From Candidatus Woesearchaeota archaeon CG10_big_fil_rev_8_21_14_0_10_37_12 (GTDB taxonomy: Archaea; Nanobdellota; Nanobdellia; Woesearchaeales; ARS49), in the NCBI GenBank assembly GCA_002762795.1, contig PCYA01000012.1:1-45012 (forward strand): a DNA stretch of 45,012 nt, written 5' to 3'. Numbering within the stretch: the first letter of the stretch is position 1; each line of letters begins with the position of its first letter. The translations under genes were made by a program, and so were the position numbers. Positions 16,853 through 24,558 of the stretch are shown here, piece after piece. The notes under the pieces are model-generated. The model was given only the letters and a program-made list of their open reading frames with translations, did no database searches and was not told the origin of the DNA.

Positions 16853-17529
16853 TGACATCAAAAATAACATGTTTGTTCTTGCTGCTTATTTTTTCTAGTC
16901 CAACATTCGCATACGAAATTTTCTTTTACAACAACCCAGCAGATATGCAAGATAACATTGCAAAAGCAAACCGAAACCAATACGATGGATATGATGCACA
17001 GGACTTTGTAGATTTTGATGATTATGCGTGCATCAGCCTTGATGATTATAACTATTATGCAAATCTTGACTCGCATGACAATCGAGACCCATTAACTGCA
17101 AAAAATATTGGAAACAAAAAATTCAAAAAACTAGGATATCAAGACCAACTCCTTATCATTAATGAAAACCATAACGATAAATGGGACAATCATGCAATCA
17201 ACGATTACAATGATATGGAGTGCTGGACACTCAAAGATTACAACCAATTTGCAGCAGAAAAACAATCAGACAAATGGGATGTTGCAAACTTCAGAGACTT
17301 TGATGACTTTGAAATAGTAGAACATGTCGGCGTAAAACGATACGGATTTATCGAACCAGACGATCTAGATGAATTTGATCTACACTACACGCACCCAAGC
17401 GCAAGAGAGTATTATGATAATTACTATAATGGGTACTCGTTTAACTTCTATGAAAACAAAGCGCCAAAGAAAAGCTGTGACTATGACTACAATGGATGTG
17501 CAAGAGAACCACCAATATTTATTCAATAA
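16852..17529 (+). CDS. Secreted Asp/Tyr-rich repeat protein
   Basis: A 225-residue protein with a signal peptide (about residues 1-20, ending TFAYE). The mature chain is strongly acidic and rich in Asp, Asn and Tyr. Three related units of about 22 residues can be seen, starting YDAQDFVDFDDY, KWDNHAINDYND and KWDVANFRDFDD. The pattern of aromatic-Asp, spacer, and an acidic-aromatic cluster could bind metal ions. Translationally coupled to the basic-to-neutral Tyr-rich protein upstream, it may form a pair with it at the surface. The family is unknown to me. A hairpin related to the start of the structured element follows at 17566. Confidence 0.72.
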   Translation: MTSKITCLFLLLIFSSPTFAYEIFFYNNPADMQDNIAKANRNQYDGYDAQDFVDFDDYACISLDDYNYYANLDSHDNRDPLTAKNIGNKKFKKLGYQDQLLIINENHNDKWDNHAINDYNDMECWTLKDYNQFAAEKQSDKWDVANFRDFDDFEIVEHVGVKRYGFIEPDDLDEFDLHYTHPSAREYYDNYYNGYSFNFYENKAPKKSCDYDYNGCAREPPIFIQ

Positions 17530-17565
17530 GTATTTTTTGGTCCAATTATGTTCAAGTATGAGTGA

Positions 17566-17586
17566 AGAGGGGACATTAACTCCTCT
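17566..17586 (+). terminator. Hairpin after the Asp/Tyr-rich gene, related to the structured elements
   Basis: Arms AGAGGGG (17566-17572) and CTCCTCT (17580-17586) around ACATTAA, a seven-pair stem with one G-U. The sequence resembles the first 20 bases of copies A to C, but the rest of the element is missing. It may act as a 3' end for the upstream pair. No long T-run follows. Confidence 0.35.
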
Positions 17587-17603
17587 GTAAAATAAAGTAA
17601 ACA

Positions 17604-17612
17604 TTTTAATAC
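17604..17612 (+). promoter_or_regulatory. TATA-like box of pelA
   Basis: TTTTAATAC centred about 26 bases before the ATG at 17634. Confidence 0.4.
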
Positions 17613-17633
17613 GCTCAGTCTAGTAAGAATATT

Positions 17634-18671
17634 ATGCGCATCATCAAAAAAGATCTCAGAAACAACAAAGTAGTATTACGAATAGAAACACCAGAAGACT
17701 TATGGTATTTATCACAACTCATTGAAAAAAATGACTTGCTCACAGGCAAGACAACACGCAAAATAAAACTCGCAGAAGATGTTAGCAAGAAAACAATCAC
17801 ACTCACAATCAAAACAGAAAAAACAGAGTACACAGAAACAAACCTGCGCGTTAACGGAACAGTACAAACAGAAATTGAAGACATACCAAAAGGAAGCTAC
17901 CACACAATATCCATAGAAGCAAGCAACACAATCACACTACAAAAAGAACACTGGCACAGTTACCAGTTAAAGCAACTGGAAGAAGCAGCAACACAACAAG
18001 CCGCAAACATTCTTATTTGCGCATTTGACAGAGAAGAAGCATACTTTGCAAGAATGAAACGATCAGGAATAGAAAACCTAAGTAAGCTAACAGGAGATGT
18101 GCAACGAAAACACCTGGAAACAAAAACAACCAAAAACTTCTATGCAGAAATAATCAAACAAATAGAAGAATATGATAAAAGATACAATGCAGATAAAATA
18201 ATAATTGCAAGCCCAGCATTCTGGAAAGAAGAACTGTTCAAAATACTCACAAACGAACAACTAAAGAAAAAAATTATCCAAGCAACATGTTCAGCAGCAA
18301 ATGAACGAGCAATAGATGAAGTTATCAAACGCGATGAAGTAAAATCAGCACTTAAACAAGAAAGAACAACAGAAGAAATACAATCAGTAGAACAATTAAT
18401 GCAACACATTGCAAAAAACAGCCTTGCAGTTTACGGATTTACAAACACAGAAAAAGCAGCACAAATTGGCGCAATAATAACTTTGCTGGTGACAGACACA
18501 TTAATTCATGATCTTAGGGAAAAACAAACATTTGACACGTTAAATGAGATCATGAAACTTGTAGAACAAAACAAAGGATCAGTAATAATTATTTCCTCAA
18601 AACACGAAGGAGGAAAAACACTTAACGGATTAGGAGGAATAGGCGCAATACTGAGATACAAAATCATTTAA
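17634..18671 (+). CDS. pelA: Pelota (Dom34), ribosome rescue factor
   Basis: eRF1-like protein that enters the A site of stalled ribosomes and, with the archaeal aEF1A, starts ribosome splitting and mRNA surveillance. The N-terminal Sm-like domain starts MRIIKKDLRNN and includes the ETPEDLWYLSQLI and KTTRKIK segments. The central domain carries ILICAFDREEAYFARMKRSG. The C-terminal domain ends in the usual SSKHEGGKTLNGLGGIGAILRY. As expected for pelota there is no GGQ peptide-release motif. At 345 residues it has the normal length. It stands alone with its own promoter. Confidence 0.95.
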   Translation: MRIIKKDLRNNKVVLRIETPEDLWYLSQLIEKNDLLTGKTTRKIKLAEDVSKKTITLTIKTEKTEYTETNLRVNGTVQTEIEDIPKGSYHTISIEASNTITLQKEHWHSYQLKQLEEAATQQAANILICAFDREEAYFARMKRSGIENLSKLTGDVQRKHLETKTTKNFYAEIIKQIEEYDKRYNADKIIIASPAFWKEELFKILTNEQLKKKIIQATCSAANERAIDEVIKRDEVKSALKQERTTEEIQSVEQLMQHIAKNSLAVYGFTNTEKAAQIGAIITLLVTDTLIHDLREKQTFDTLNEIMKLVEQNKGSVIIISSKHEGGKTLNGLGGIGAILRYKII

Positions 18672-18881
18672 AATTTTACAGTTAATAGATAAACATAAAC
18701 AACTCAGCATAGAATAAATAGCATATCAAAACCATAACGTTGTACACGCTAAATGTTTAAATAGTATTTCTGTTTGTAATTACATCAACCTGAAAGTGAC
18801 AACCCGATACGTGCAAAACGCATTTTTCCGACGACAAAAAAAGAAAACAAATTTGTCAACAAAAAGTAACAAACCAAAAGG

Positions 18882-18892
18882 CTTTAATATAA
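18882..18892 (+). promoter_or_regulatory. TATA-like box of the TrmB-like gene
   Basis: CTTTAATATAA. Transcription would start near 18913, leaving a leader of about 75 bases, unlike the leaderless pattern of most genes here. Confidence 0.4.
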
Positions 18893-18925
18893 GATTGATT
18901 TACCGCACAACAATAACAAAAACAT

Positions 18926-18986
18926 GTTACGGGGGGCAGGGAGTAACTCATTAAGTATTCCTTTCCGTCACAAAAAGGGGGGTAAC
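18926..18986 (+). promoter_or_regulatory. Leader with alternative hairpins around the ribosome site
   Basis: GTTAC at 18926-18930 can pair with GTAAC at 18943-18947 or with a second GTAAC at 18982-18986. The latter overlaps the G6 ribosome site (18977-18982) just before the ATG at 18989. CCTTTC at 18960-18965 can also pair with the G6 tract using G-U pairs. The choice between these folds could control translation. No ligand or family is recognised. Confidence 0.35.
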
Positions 18987-18988
18987 AG

Positions 18989-19798
18989 ATGATCGTAAAA
19001 GAAGAATTTTTAAGCAAACTAAGACGTTATTTCGTTCTAAACCTTTACGAGGTCAAGATTTGGACTGCATTGCTATCAAGAGGTGTTGCAACAGCAGGAG
19101 AACTTTCTGATATTGCAAACGTGCCAAGAAGCAGAAGCTACGATGTTCTGGAAAGCCTTGAACGAAAAGGATTCGTTATCATGAAACTAGGCAAACCCAT
19201 AAAATACATTGCAGTAGCACCAACAGAAGTTCTTGAAAGAGTTAAAAAGAATCTACATGAAGATGCACAAGAAAGAGTAAAAAGATTAGAACAACTCAAA
19301 ACAACAGAAGTTCTCCAAGAGCTAACTACTTTGCACACACAAGGGGTAGAACTTGTAGAACCAACAGAATTATCAGGTAGCTTACGAGGCAGACACAATT
19401 TGTACTCTCACCTTGAACTTGCCATAAGAAACGCACAAAATAGCGTAACAATCATGACAACAGCCCAAGGTTTTATGAGAAAAGTAGAAGGACTCAAACC
19501 AGTCTTTGAAAAACTCAAAAAGAAAGGAGTCAAAATACGAATTGCAGCACCAATAACAAAAGAATCGAAATCAGCAGTTCAAGAAGTATCAAAAGTAGCA
19601 GAAGTAAGACACACAGACGAAGGCGCACGATTCTGCATTGTAGACGGTAAAGAACTGGTTTTTATGGTATTAGATGACAAAGATGTTCACCCAACATACG
19701 ACGTAGGAATCTGGGTAAACACACCCTTCTTTGCAAACGCACTAGAAAGCATGTTTAACACAACATGGAAAACAATGAAAAGCACAAGCGCAAAATAA
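18989..19798 (+). CDS. TrmB-family transcriptional regulator
   Basis: A 269-residue regulator. Residues about 5-80 form a winged helix-turn-helix with the family pattern LNLYEVKIWTALLSRGVATA followed by PRSRSYDVLESLERKGF. A coiled linker spans about 85-110. Residues about 120-269 form the phospholipase-D-like regulatory domain seen in many archaeal TrmB proteins, without the catalytic HKD motif. Such proteins usually sense sugars or other small molecules and act at nearby or distant promoters. The target here cannot be read from context. The strong G6 ribosome site and the structured leader suggest translational control of the regulator itself. Confidence 0.88.
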   Translation: MIVKEEFLSKLRRYFVLNLYEVKIWTALLSRGVATAGELSDIANVPRSRSYDVLESLERKGFVIMKLGKPIKYIAVAPTEVLERVKKNLHEDAQERVKRLEQLKTTEVLQELTTLHTQGVELVEPTELSGSLRGRHNLYSHLELAIRNAQNSVTIMTTAQGFMRKVEGLKPVFEKLKKKGVKIRIAAPITKESKSAVQEVSKVAEVRHTDEGARFCIVDGKELVFMVLDDKDVHPTYDVGIWVNTPFFANALESMFNTTWKTMKSTSAK

Positions 19799-19842
19799 AT
19801 TATTTTTACCTCTATTTTTCTTTCTTTTTTGCTTCACGAAAA

Positions 19843-19850
19843 GTATATAA
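19843..19850 (+). promoter_or_regulatory. TATA-like box of pheS
   Basis: GTATATAA centred about 31 bases before the ATG at 19878, leaving at most a few bases of leader. Confidence 0.5.
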
Positions 19851-19877
19851 GCAATACATTCACAATCACTTATAATC

Positions 19878-21401
19878 ATGGAACTCAAAACTATTGCACA
19901 AAGTTTACACGAATACGAAAAGAAAGTTCTCCCAAGAATACGACAAAACCCTCTACTAAATCATTTAGCAGAAGCAAGCGGACTGCAAGAAGTAGAGGTG
20001 AGCAGAGCTCTTCAATGGCTGTCAAACAAAAAACTCATTACGGTTAACACAGAAGAAAAAGAAATAATAGAACTTGACGAAAACGGCAAAAAATACCAGC
20101 AACAAGGACTGCCAGAACGAAGATTATTAACAGAGCTCACAAACAAACCAACACCTGCGAATGAACTTGCAAAAAAAGCAAATCTCAACCAAGAAGAAAT
20201 GCACGCATGTATTGGTCTATTAAGAAGACAGAATGCTTTTCACATAACAAAAAATGAAGACTTGCTATTATCTATTACTCCACAAGGAACAAAATTGCTT
20301 GCAGAAGGATTTCCTGGAGAAAATATTCTAAGAAAATCATTCCCACTAAAAACAGTATTTCTTACAGATCAAGAAAAACAAGAAATAACAGAACTCACTA
20401 AACGCAAAAAAATAATCAACATTGAAAAGAAAAAAATCATCAGTGCGCAACTCACAACAGCAGGAGAAAAACTACTTGCAGAAGAAAACCTTGATACGGA
20501 TTTTATTGAACGATTAACTCCAGAAATGATTAAAACAGGAAACTGGAAAGGAAAAAATTTCAGAAGATATGATGTAGAAGTACAAGTGCCTGCAATTAAT
20601 GGCGGAAGAAAACACTTTGAAAACGAAGCAGTAGAATATATCAAACGTATCTGGCTAGATATGGGCTTTAAAGAAATGACAGGCAATTTTGTACATTCAG
20701 CTTTTTGGGATCTTGACGCTCTATTTGTCCCACAAGACCATCCAGCACGAGAAATGCAAGACACATTTTACATTCCAGGAAAAGCAAAACTGCCCGCAAT
20801 CTGGACAAAAATAAAAGAAGCACATGAAAACGGAGCAGGAACAGGAAGCAGAGGATGGCAATACAAATATTCCAAACAAGAAGCAGAAAAAATACTCCTC
20901 AGAACACACACAACAGTATTATCTGCAAGAACAATAGCTAATCTCAAAAAAGAAGATTTGCCTGCCAAGTTCTTCGCTGTCGGAAAAGTATTCAGAAACG
21001 AAGCACTTGACTGGAAACACTTATTTGAATTCTACCAAGTAGACGGAATAGTAGTAGATCCAAACGCGAACTTAAAACATCTAAAAGGATACCTAAGACA
21101 ATTCTACAAAAAAATGGGATTTCCTGGAGTACGCATGCGACCAGCACACTTCCCATACACAGAACCATCACTCGAAGTAGACGTATTCCATCCTGTAAAA
21201 AAAGAATGGGTAGAATTCGGAGGAGCAGGAATATTCAGACCAGAAGTAGTTAAGCCTTTGCTTGGCTTTGACTGTCCTGTGCTAGCATGGGGACAAGGAA
21301 TGGGAAGATACGTATCAGAATACTGGAAGCTTACAGACATACGACAATTAAACAATAACGATCTCAAACAACTACGCGAAATAAAAACATGGTTGAAATA
21401 G
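19878..21401 (+). CDS. pheS: Phenylalanyl-tRNA synthetase alpha subunit
   Basis: Catalytic subunit of the (alpha-beta)2 class II synthetase for tRNA-Phe. The N-terminal 170 residues are winged-helix modules, as in archaeal and eukaryotic PheS. The catalytic part starts near residue 220. Recognisable segments are HTTVLSARTIANL, VFRNEALDWKHLFEFYQVDG (motif 2), MRPAHFPYTEPSLEVDVF, WVEFGGAGIFRPEV and LAWGQGMGRY (motif 3). The length of 507 residues is typical. pheT follows, but the two are separated by a 237-base hairpin-rich gap rather than the short junction usual for pheST. Confidence 0.96.
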   Translation: MELKTIAQSLHEYEKKVLPRIRQNPLLNHLAEASGLQEVEVSRALQWLSNKKLITVNTEEKEIIELDENGKKYQQQGLPERRLLTELTNKPTPANELAKKANLNQEEMHACIGLLRRQNAFHITKNEDLLLSITPQGTKLLAEGFPGENILRKSFPLKTVFLTDQEKQEITELTKRKKIINIEKKKIISAQLTTAGEKLLAEENLDTDFIERLTPEMIKTGNWKGKNFRRYDVEVQVPAINGGRKHFENEAVEYIKRIWLDMGFKEMTGNFVHSAFWDLDALFVPQDHPAREMQDTFYIPGKAKLPAIWTKIKEAHENGAGTGSRGWQYKYSKQEAEKILLRTHTTVLSARTIANLKKEDLPAKFFAVGKVFRNEALDWKHLFEFYQVDGIVVDPNANLKHLKGYLRQFYKKMGFPGVRMRPAHFPYTEPSLEVDVFHPVKKEWVEFGGAGIFRPEVVKPLLGFDCPVLAWGQGMGRYVSEYWKLTDIRQLNNNDLKQLREIKTWLK

Positions 21402-21402
21402 A

Positions 21403-21624
21403 GGGAACTTTGAAAAATTAATAAAAATACATCAAAGCCCAAGAAAATTAGAAATTTTCTGGGCGCAACATAAATCAAAAATTTATGTGTGCACAAAAAA
21501 CACTGTTTTTTGTTGCGCAGAAAACCAGAGTTTTCTTGCGTTCCCTAAGCCAACTTTGAATATCGGCTACAAAAATAATGGGGAGTTCACGCCATTCACC
21601 AAAAAACTGATAAATTCAAAGTTG
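21403..21624. repeat. Hairpin array between pheS and pheT
   Basis: A non-coding insertion with nested hairpins. The outer stem is GGGAAC (21403-21408) with GTTCCC (21540-21545). Inside it are GCCC-A-AGAAAATT / AATTTTCT-GGGC (21437-21464), ACATAAAT/ATTTATGT (21468-21488), GCGCAACA/TGTTGCGC (21463-21518) and AGAAAAC/GTTTTCT (21519-21536). A separate 11-pair stem, CAACTTTGAAT (21551-21561) with ATTCAAAGTTG (21614-21624), ends four bases before the pheT ribosome site. The AGAAAAT hairpins resemble those at 28156-28203. It could be a mobile palindromic element or an attenuator. Confidence 0.5.
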
Positions 21625-21627
21625 CCT

Positions 21628-21632
21628 AGAGG
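21628..21632 (+). promoter_or_regulatory. Ribosome binding site of pheT
   Basis: AGAGG six bases before the ATG at 21639. It sets the start and shows that pheT is translated from a leadered message. Confidence 0.45.
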
Positions 21633-21638
21633 AAAAAC

Positions 21639-23279
21639 ATGCCAAAAGTAACATTTAGCAAAAAAGAAATCGAAAAAATAATCGGTAAGAAATTACCTAT
21701 TGAACAACTTAAAGACAGAATAAGCATGATAGGAACAGACCTCGAAAACATAGAAGGAGATGAAATAACAGTTGAAATCTTCCCGAACAGACCAGACTGG
21801 CTCAGCGAACAAGGATTCGGAAGATCCCTCGCAAGTTTTCTCGGAACAAAAAAAGGGCTAAGAAAATACACTATCAAAAAAAGCAATTACAAAGTTATAG
21901 TAGATTCATCAGTCACAATGAGACCATACACAGTTTGCGCTGTAGTAAAAAAAATTACATTCACAGACCAAAGAATCAAAGAAATAATGCAGATGCAAGA
22001 AAAACTAGCAACAACACACGGAAGAAACAGAAAAAAATCAGCCTACGGAATTTACCCACTAAAAAACATTCACTTTCCAATAAAATACATTGCAAAAGAT
22101 CCAAACAAGGTAATGTTCCAACCTCTCGGTCATGATAAAAAAATCCCAGCAATACAAGTAGAAGAATTACACAAAACAGGCAAAGCATACAAACACATCG
22201 CACAAGACTGGAAAAAATACCCTTTCTTCATAGACTCAAAAGAAAATGTTATGTGCATGCTCCCATACACAAACTCTCAAGATACAGGAAAAGTGGAACT
22301 TGACACGCATGAAATATTCATCGAATGCACAGGAACAAATTTAGCAAACATCAAATCAGCACTCAATATGTTTGTTACCATGTTTGCAGACATGGGAGGA
22401 GAAATACACAGCGTTGAAATGATTTGCCCAGAAAAAAAATTTACGTCACCAGACTTAACACCAACAAAAATGAAAATAGACATAACTTATGTTAACAAAA
22501 TACTAGAACTCAATTTAAAAGAAAAAGATATGAAACAACTTCTCGAAAAAATGGGTTACGGATATGAAAAAGGACACGCACTTATTCCAGCATATCGAGC
22601 AGACATATTGCACCAAGTAGATTTAATAGAAGATATTGCAATTGCTTACGGTTACGAGAATTTTGAAGAAGAAATACCAAACGTCTCCACAATAGGGCAA
22701 GAAGACCCATTTGAAATACTCCTCAGAAAAATAAAAGAAATCATTGTTGGAAGAGGATTCATAGAAACAGAAACATTCCACTTATCAAACAAAAAGATAC
22801 TTGCAAAAAACATGATGAACAACGCACAACTCATCAAACTACAAAATTCAATTTCAGAAGACTTTGACTACTTGCGACATTCATTACTGCCACAACAACT
22901 AGAAATATTATCAAAAAATACACACAATGAATATCCACAAAACATTTTCAGTACAGGGAAAATATTTTTAGAAGATACAACAACAGAAACAGGAATCAGA
23001 GAAGAAAAACACCTTGTTATGCTGCTTTGCCACGCAAAAACAGACTACACAGCAATACGACAAGAGATTGAACACATCCTCAAACTTTTAGATAAAAAAT
23101 GCACGATTAAAACAACAGAACACCCAAGTTTTATCTCCGGAAGAACAGCAACAATTTTCTACAAAAACAAAGAAATAGGAACGCTAGGAGAAATACGCCC
23201 ACAAGTTTTAGAAAACTTTGGACTAAACATGCCAGTTGTTGGATGCGAAATTAACTTAGAAGACTTTATTGGAGAATAA
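21639..23279 (+). CDS. pheT: Phenylalanyl-tRNA synthetase beta subunit, archaeal type
   Basis: Non-catalytic partner of PheS needed for tRNA binding and editing. The chain begins with MPKVTFSKKEIEKIIGK, followed by FPNRPDWLSEQGFGRSLA, typical of archaeal PheT. The B3/B4 editing region lies about residues 80-270 and the B5 domain about 275-345 (KIDITYVNKILELNL and VDLIEDIAIAYGYENF). The core domain ends in EIGTLGEIRPQVLENFGL. At 546 residues it is the short archaeal/eukaryotic form without the bacterial N-terminal EMAP and C-terminal anticodon-binding extensions. It converges on rpl14e, with eight bases between the stops. Confidence 0.95.
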   Translation: MPKVTFSKKEIEKIIGKKLPIEQLKDRISMIGTDLENIEGDEITVEIFPNRPDWLSEQGFGRSLASFLGTKKGLRKYTIKKSNYKVIVDSSVTMRPYTVCAVVKKITFTDQRIKEIMQMQEKLATTHGRNRKKSAYGIYPLKNIHFPIKYIAKDPNKVMFQPLGHDKKIPAIQVEELHKTGKAYKHIAQDWKKYPFFIDSKENVMCMLPYTNSQDTGKVELDTHEIFIECTGTNLANIKSALNMFVTMFADMGGEIHSVEMICPEKKFTSPDLTPTKMKIDITYVNKILELNLKEKDMKQLLEKMGYGYEKGHALIPAYRADILHQVDLIEDIAIAYGYENFEEEIPNVSTIGQEDPFEILLRKIKEIIVGRGFIETETFHLSNKKILAKNMMNNAQLIKLQNSISEDFDYLRHSLLPQQLEILSKNTHNEYPQNIFSTGKIFLEDTTTETGIREEKHLVMLLCHAKTDYTAIRQEIEHILKLLDKKCTIKTTEHPSFISGRTATIFYKNKEIGTLGEIRPQVLENFGLNMPVVGCEINLEDFIGE

Positions 23280-23287
23280 AAATAAAA

Positions 23288-23716
23288 TTACTCTTTTTTA
23301 ACAACCTTTTTCACTGCTTTCTTTTTTGGAATAGTTTTTGGTTCTGCTGGCTTTGAAACAGGAACTTCCTCTGTTTTTTTCTCAACAGGCTTTGCAACAA
23401 CCTTTTGCTTTACTGGTTTAGTCGCTTTTGGTTTAACCTTTCTTACTTTCTTCGGCTTTGCAGCAGGTTTTTTAGATTTCTTTTCTCTTAACTCAATACC
23501 CAAATCTTTGAATGCAGAAACAATTTTATCACGAGAAGCACCTTTGCTAATTTTAACTGTTTGAGCAAGTGGTTCCAAATGCAACATATTACACTTGCGC
23601 CTTCGTGTTTGCCCATCAATTAACACAAACTTGCTATCAAGAACATCAATAACAACGCACCTTTTACCAGCGTCTCTGCCAGCAATTTTCACACAAATTC
23701 TTCCAACTTCAATCAT
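23288..23716 (-). CDS. rpl14e: Ribosomal protein L14e with Lys/Pro-rich tail
   Basis: Large-subunit protein with an N-terminal KOW/SH3-like fold. It opens MIEVGRICVKIAGRDAGKRC, followed by VVIDVLDSKFVLIDGQTRRRKCN, both typical of archaeal L14e. After about residue 80 comes a tail of about 60 residues built from Lys, Pro, Ala and Val, longer than in many archaea and probably disordered and RNA-binding. A clear GGAGGG ribosome site precedes the ATG. It is the second gene of an operon with rpl34e, 46 bases downstream of its stop. Confidence 0.9.
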   Translation of the reverse strand: MIEVGRICVKIAGRDAGKRCVVIDVLDSKFVLIDGQTRRRKCNMLHLEPLAQTVKISKGASRDKIVSAFKDLGIELREKKSKKPAAKPKKVRKVKPKATKPVKQKVVAKPVEKKTEEVPVSKPAEPKTIPKKKAVKKVVKKE

Positions 23717-23762
23717 TTTAACCCTCCATTTGTAAGTCGTTGCCGATACTTACAGGTCTGTT

Positions 23763-24035
23763 TCAAGCTTGATTTCTTGCCTTCGCAACAATTGTTTTAC
23801 GCATACAGGCACTACACAACTGTCCGCCATATGGTCTCTCAGGACGCCGCGCAGACTTTGGCAAAGCACGTACTTGAGTTTTTGTACCGCGCGCTACACC
23901 AGGCAAAACAGCCTTACACAAAGCACAATGCGGCTTCGCATTCTTTCGTTTCTTATATGTAAGCTTTGTTTCACCGCCAGGAGTACGTACAAATACTCTC
24001 CTGAACGTCCTTGACCTAAATCTCATTGCTGGCAT
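23763..24035 (-). CDS. rpl34e: Ribosomal protein L34e
   Basis: A 90-residue zinc-ribbon protein of the large subunit, found in archaea and eukaryotes. The N-terminus RFRSRTFRRVFVRTPGGET is typical. The two zinc knuckles are CALC near residue 38 and CSAC near 78. Basic residues are spread through the chain. A second in-frame ATG follows three codons later. The TATA-like box 27 bases before the first ATG favours the first start and a leaderless message. It leads a two-gene ribosomal operon with rpl14e. Confidence 0.95.
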   Translation of the reverse strand: MPAMRFRSRTFRRVFVRTPGGETKLTYKKRKNAKPHCALCKAVLPGVARGTKTQVRALPKSARRPERPYGGQLCSACMRKTIVAKARNQA

Positions 24036-24057
24036 ATACTTTTGGCAAAAAAAGGGG

Positions 24058-24066
24058 TTTATAAAG
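24058..24066 (-). promoter_or_regulatory. TATA-like box of the rpl34e-rpl14e operon
   Basis: Minus-strand CTTTATAAA centred about 27 bases before the ATG at 24035. Confidence 0.5.
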
Positions 24067-24153
24067 CTATCGGTAAGAAAAACTAGTTACAAAGCTTAAA
24101 ACATAATACTTAAATAATATTAATTCATTTGTTAGATATTAAAAAGAGGGTAA

Positions 24154-24558
24154 ATGAACATGACAGAAAAAATATTGTTCGGTGCTGTTATTTTAGTGGC
24201 AGTATTAGGACTTGTTTTTGTTTTTACAACAAATGCAACCAATGGACACGCCATTAGAAATGCTGATACTACTTCTTTGAGCATCCAGCCCAGGATAGAA
24301 GACCCTCCTGAAGTGATTCATATACGGCTCGGCGAGATTATCTCGAGATCAGATTCTTGCGATCAATCCGCTCCAAAATGCCAAGAAAAACTCCATTGCA
24401 CAGTCTCAACTGTTATCAGATTCCCAGAACATGGCGAAACTGAACTTACTTGGGAAGGCAGATATGTACGCGAAGGAAAATGTAGTTTTGATAAAAGTAA
24501 TAGATGTGGTTGTTCAGGAGAAAAATGGATCAGTAGAACATTTAGAAAAATAAAGTAA
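24154..24558 (+). CDS. Small Cys-rich membrane-anchored protein
   Basis: A 134-residue protein of unknown family. One hydrophobic segment lies at residues 7-25 (LFGAVILVAVLGLVFVF), followed by an outer part with seven Cys in its second half (SCDQSAPKCQEKLHC and CSFDKSNRCGCSG regions). Those could form disulfides. A GAGGGT ribosome site (24146-24151) precedes the ATG at 24154; the ATG at 24160 is also possible. The base composition differs from its neighbours. For example, bases 24181-24240 hold 13 G and 8 C on the coding strand, where most plus-strand genes have far more C than G. Recent acquisition is possible. Confidence 0.7.
   Translation: MNMTEKILFGAVILVAVLGLVFVFTTNATNGHAIRNADTTSLSIQPRIEDPPEVIHIRLGEIISRSDSCDQSAPKCQEKLHCTVSTVIRFPEHGETELTWEGRYVREGKCSFDKSNRCGCSGEKWISRTFRKIK

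Larger units (their letters stand above)
18672..18988. other. Gap between pelA and the TrmB-like gene: orphan promoter and leader
   Basis: A 317-base gap. It contains a TATA-like run at 18751-18765 with no ORF after it, followed about 60 bases later by a T-run (18823-18827). A second TATA-like box at 18882-18892 serves the regulator gene. Its expected start near 18913 gives a leader of about 75 bases with two G6 tracts. The first part could encode a short RNA of 40-50 bases, but no family is recognised. Confidence 0.35.

Noticed and set aside
18672-18988. C/D-box guide RNA in the gap before the TrmB-like gene
   Set aside because: A CTGA is present near 18789 but no convincing C box (RTGATGA) pairs with it at the usual distance.
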